64,000 nt of DNA. Source: Betaproteobacteria bacterium (GTDB lineage: Bacteria; Pseudomonadota; Gammaproteobacteria; Burkholderiales; Sulfuricellaceae). The stretch is taken from NCBI GenBank assembly GCA_021373185.1, contig JAJFTF010000031.1, positions 88,612 through 152,611 on the forward strand, read 5' to 3'. Numbering within the stretch: the first letter of the stretch is position 1; every line of letters starts with the position of its first letter. Below the pieces are notes generated by a model. That model was not told the DNA's origin. It ran no database searches and was given only the letters and a program-made list of their open reading frames with translations. A program made the position numbers and the translations under genes. Positions 60,860 through 64,000 of the stretch are shown piece by piece.

Positions 60860-63312
60860 TATGTCTTGCCCGCTTTTTTGCGTTCCTGCAACAGGCGCAG
60901 GAAGTCATCTGCGGGCAGAGGTCGGCTGAAATAAAAGCCCTGCATTTCGTCGCAGCCGTTTTCGCGGAGCAGCGCCAGTTGTTCTGCGGTTTCTACTCCC
61001 TCGGCGATCACCTTGAGATTGAGGCTGTGGCCGAGGGCGATGACCGCGCGGGCTATCGCCAGGTCATTGGGGTCGCTGGTGATGTCGTGGATAAAGGACT
61101 GGTCGATTTTCAGCTTGTCGAGGTTGAAACGTTTCAGGTAGCCGAGCGAGGAAAAGCCGGTGCCGAAATCATCAATCGACAACTGTACGCCCATGCTCTT
61201 GAAACCAAGCAGGGTAGCGAGGGTTTCTTCAGTATCCTGCATCAGGATGCTTTCGGTGAGCTCGAGCTCCAGCCGGGCGGGGGGCAGGCCGCTGTCGGCA
61301 AGGGCTTTTTCTATGGCATTCATCAGCCCGGGCTGGCGGAACTGGCGCGCCGACAGGTTGACCGCCACGCGCAGGGTGCCATATCCCAAGTCGTGCCAGG
61401 CCTTGGTCTGGGCGCAGGCTTGCTGCACCACCCATTCGCCGATCGGCACGATCAACCCGGTTTCCTCGGCAATAGGGATGAAATTGGCGGGCGAGATCAA
61501 GCCCAATTCAGGATGGCGCAAGCGGATCAGGGCTTCCATGCCGATGATCGCACTGCTGGCGATGTCCAGTTGGGGCTGGTAATGCAATTCGAATTGCTTA
61601 AGCGTGAGGGCGTGGCGCAGGCTGTTTTCCAGCACCAGCGTTTCGAAGGTGCGCACGTTCATGCCCTGGGTATAAAACTGGTAATTGTTGCGCCCCTGCT
61701 CCTTGGCGCGGTACATGGCGACGTCGGCGTTCTTGAGCAGGGTCTGGGTGTCATCGCCATCGTCGGGGTAGACGCTGATGCCGATACTGCTGGTGATGGT
61801 AATTTCCTGATCCTTGACCAGGAAAGGCTGGTTCATGGCGGTGAGCAGGGCTTTGGCCATTGCCACAATTTCGCCGAGATGATGCACTTCGCCCATCAGC
61901 ACCACAAACTCGTCGCCGCCGCTACGCGCCAGCGTATCTGGCGCATGGATGCAGCCGTCGAGACGCCCCGCCACTAATTGCAGCAAACGGTCGCCGAAGT
62001 CGTGGTTGAGCGATTCGTTGATGTTTTTGAAACGGTCGAGGTCGATCAGCAATAGCGCGGCTTTGTAGTGCTGATGCTGGCAAGTCGCCAGGGTCTGGCT
62101 GATGCGGTCATGCAGCAGCGTCCGGTTGGGCAGCCCGGTCAGGGCGTCGTGGTGGCCGAGGTAGTTGATGCGCTCCTCGTCCGCCTTGCGCTGGGTGATA
62201 TCGGTAAACGTGCCGACGAAATGGGATGCTTCGCCCCGGTCGTCTTTGACGATGCCGATATCCATCCACTCTGGATAGATTTCGCCGTTCTTGCGCTTGT
62301 TCCAGATTTCGCCCTGCCAGTGGCCGGATGCCAGCAGGGAATCCCACATCTCGCGGTAGAAGGCGTCGTCGTGGCGCCCGGACTTGAGCAGGCGCGGCGT
62401 TGCGCCACGAATTTCCGCCAGGCTGTAGCCGGTGATCCGGGTAAAGGCGTCGTTGACGTTGAGGACAGAACCGGCGGTGTCGGTGATGACGATCCCTGCG
62501 GTGCTGCTCTCGAACACCTTGGCGGCAAGGCGCAAACTTTCCTCGTTGCGCCGGCGCTCGGTGACGTCGTCGTAGATTGCCACGATCTCGCCATTGGGTA
62601 GCTTGTAGATGTAATTGTCGCGCCAACCGGCGATGCGCCCGTCCTTATAGAATTTGACGGGAAAGCGTTCGGCTTCGCCGCTTTGCTGGACGCGCTTCAG
62701 CACGTCGATAAAGCCGAAATCCCTGGCGGCGGGGAAAACCTCCAGCAGTTTCTTGCCGACGACCTGATCGCGGCTGAGGTGTTCGATCTGTTCTGCTGCC
62801 CGGTTGAAGGCGCTGAACACGAAATCCTCACCGTTCTCCGACGGTTGGTATACCGCTACCGCGCTGCCCATGTGCTCGAACAGCGCCGTCAGGCGCGCTT
62901 CGTTTTCGTGGAGCGCGCGACCGATGCGTTGACGTTCGATGGCGTAGCGCATCACGCGGGCGAGCAAATGGGAGGTCGCGTCGCTTTTTACCAGGTAATC
63001 CTGGGCGCCGGAACGCACCGCCTCAACCGCCAGTGCTTCGTCGTCGAGGCCGGTCAGCACCACGATCGGGGTGTCCGGCGCCGCTTGTTCGATGTTCTTG
63101 ACGGTATGCATGCCCTGGCTGTCGGGCAGAGACAGATCCAGCAAAATTATCGCAAATGATTTCTGCTTCAGGATTTTCAGCGCATGGCCGAGATCTTCCG
63201 CCCACTCAAGGTGGAAGCGCGGTTCGGTGTTTTCGGCTAACGCTTCCTGAATCAGGCGCGCATCGCCGGGATTATCCTCGACCAGCAGGGCGAGGATGGT
63301 TTCGCCGGTCAT
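60859..63312 (-). CDS. REC-PAS-PAS-GGDEF-EAL c-di-GMP enzyme
   Basis: An 817-residue response regulator. REC with Asp59 in IILLDLSLPDSQG; two PAS domains (about 140-255 and 265-378); GGDEF at 465-469; EAL from about 565 with the MEALIRLRHPE motif at 592 onward and the later DDFGTGFSSLGYLKR metal/catalytic block. The GGDEF inhibitory site reads HAPD at 456-459, so Arg is replaced by His and product inhibition is probably lost. It can in principle both make and break c-di-GMP. Output of the first module. Confidence 0.93.
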   Translation of the reverse strand: MTGETILALLVEDNPGDARLIQEALAENTEPRFHLEWAEDLGHALKILKQKSFAIILLDLSLPDSQGMHTVKNIEQAAPDTPIVVLTGLDDEALAVEAVRSGAQDYLVKSDATSHLLARVMRYAIERQRIGRALHENEARLTALFEHMGSAVAVYQPSENGEDFVFSAFNRAAEQIEHLSRDQVVGKKLLEVFPAARDFGFIDVLKRVQQSGEAERFPVKFYKDGRIAGWRDNYIYKLPNGEIVAIYDDVTERRRNEESLRLAAKVFESSTAGIVITDTAGSVLNVNDAFTRITGYSLAEIRGATPRLLKSGRHDDAFYREMWDSLLASGHWQGEIWNKRKNGEIYPEWMDIGIVKDDRGEASHFVGTFTDITQRKADEERINYLGHHDALTGLPNRTLLHDRISQTLATCQHQHYKAALLLIDLDRFKNINESLNHDFGDRLLQLVAGRLDGCIHAPDTLARSGGDEFVVLMGEVHHLGEIVAMAKALLTAMNQPFLVKDQEITITSSIGISVYPDDGDDTQTLLKNADVAMYRAKEQGRNNYQFYTQGMNVRTFETLVLENSLRHALTLKQFELHYQPQLDIASSAIIGMEALIRLRHPELGLISPANFIPIAEETGLIVPIGEWVVQQACAQTKAWHDLGYGTLRVAVNLSARQFRQPGLMNAIEKALADSGLPPARLELELTESILMQDTEETLATLLGFKSMGVQLSIDDFGTGFSSLGYLKRFNLDKLKIDQSFIHDITSDPNDLAIARAVIALGHSLNLKVIAEGVETAEQLALLRENGCDEMQGFYFSRPLPADDFLRLLQERKKAGKT

Positions 63313-63758
63313 TTGCTATGCCCGTCCGGCAGTTTGACCACCGTCAGCCAGAAGCCTTCGATCGACTTGATGATTTGCATGAACGCATCGAGTTCCACCG
63401 GCTTGGTAATGTAGCAGTTGGCGTGCAGGCCGTAAGCCTGGACGATGTCTCTTTCCGCTTCCGAGGTGGTGAGCACGACCACCGGGATATGCTTGAGCCG
63501 GTCGTCGGTTTTGATCTGGCGCAGGACTTCGCGGCCATCCATCCTCGGCATGTTGAGGTCGAGCAGGATCAGGTCGGGCTGCGGTTGATCCGCATAGCCA
63601 TTCTCGCCGCGCAGCATGGCCAGCGCTTCGACGCCATCGTTGGCAACGCGCATATTGACTGCGATTTTACTTTCCTTGAGCGCCTCTTCGGTAAGGCGCA
63701 CATCGCCGAGATTGTCTTCCACCAGCAGGATGTCGATGACGTTGGCCGTGTATTTCAT
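63309..63758 (-). CDS. Single-domain response regulator (Rcp1-like)
   Basis: A 149-residue receiver. DILLVEDNLGDVRL, Asp68 in LILLDLNMPRMDG, Lys119 in YITKPVELD. The ATG at 63758 has a strong AGAGGAG ribosome site, chosen over an ATG nine codons upstream. It closely matches the receiver at 58548-59003, showing the module duplicated. Overlaps the REC-PAS-PAS-GGDEF-EAL gene by four bases. Confidence 0.93.
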   Translation of the reverse strand: MKYTANVIDILLVEDNLGDVRLTEEALKESKIAVNMRVANDGVEALAMLRGENGYADQPQPDLILLDLNMPRMDGREVLRQIKTDDRLKHIPVVVLTTSEAERDIVQAYGLHANCYITKPVELDAFMQIIKSIEGFWLTVVKLPDGHSK

Positions 63759-63834
63759 GGTGCTCCTCTTTGGTTCGGACAGCATGGTACTCGACTATAT
63801 TATCAGTCGCGCCCGATGAAAAGCGGGCGGAGCG

Positions 63835-64000
<166 letters not shown>

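Overview
The window looks like a chromosomal segment of a betaproteobacterium. The inference rests on gene content and style: an MsbA/WaaQ-type LPS core locus, a cobalamin riboswitch in front of btuB, a complete bluB-cobU-T-C-S-cbiB-cobD-cobQ run, a zapB-like/zapA/6S RNA/5-formyl-THF cyclo-ligase block, and Rcp-like response regulators tied to c-di-GMP enzymes. A Nitrosomonadales relative (Gallionella/Sulfuricella type) would fit, but no rRNA or other taxonomic marker is present. Base composition changes along the window: about 1-21.6 kb is visibly AT-richer and uses several TTG/GTG starts, two FkbM genes (10.6 kb and 30.3 kb) are the most AT-rich, and everything after 41.9 kb is GC-rich.

Region 1 (1-26.9 kb, + strand) is a surface-polysaccharide island in four modules. 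(a) 1-6.6 kb: six genes chained by 4-base ATGA overlaps (Gfo/Idh oxidoreductase, DegT aminotransferase, GNAT, N-acetyl-sugar amidotransferase, amidase, LIC12162-family transferase), apparently for an amidated/amidino amino sugar. (b) 6.8-16.4 kb: D-2-hydroxyacid dehydrogenase, CMP-sugar-type cytidylyltransferase, radical SAM/SPASM enzyme, SDR, FkbM methyltransferase, B12-binding radical SAM enzyme, epimerase, HAD phosphatase and an unrecognised large transferase-like protein; no sialic-acid synthase is present, so its product is not obvious. (c) 16.5-21.6 kb: CDP-6-deoxyhexose genes (rfbG, a cupin epimerase, rfbF, an SDR) with a GT2 and another SDR. (d) 21.6-26.9 kb: a GT4, then a WbpV/WbpL/WbpM-like trio expected to make and transfer the lipid-linked initiating sugar, then a methyltransferase.

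Region 2 (26.9-41.7 kb, mostly - strand) is LPS core assembly: a WaaQ-like heptosyltransferase, GT4s, msbA, a methyltransferase, more GT9/GT2/GT4 genes, a DUF4254 protein, and an O-antigen ligase carrying a nine-G tract. An AT-rich FkbM + GT9 pair (30.3-32.0 kb) lies inside it in the opposite orientation. No Wzx flippase or Wzm/Wzt exporter is in the window.

Region 3 (41.7-54.9 kb) is cobalamin acquisition and late assembly: riboswitch, btuB, btuC, a possible 64-codon ORF, btuD and a divergent BtuF-like protein; a second, canonical btuF on the - strand; then the bluB-to-cobQ operon, which has no visible riboswitch. Uptake could support the B12-binding radical SAM enzyme of region 1, though the link is inferential.

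Region 4 (54.9-57.7 kb) is housekeeping: zapB-like, zapA, 6S RNA, folate cyclo-ligase, EVE protein, an intergenic hairpin repeat, and a TauE/SafE exporter. Region 5 (57.6-64 kb, - strand) is a tandemly duplicated signalling module, histidine kinase - single-domain response regulator - REC-coupled c-di-GMP enzyme, present twice, with the first kinase cut by the window end.
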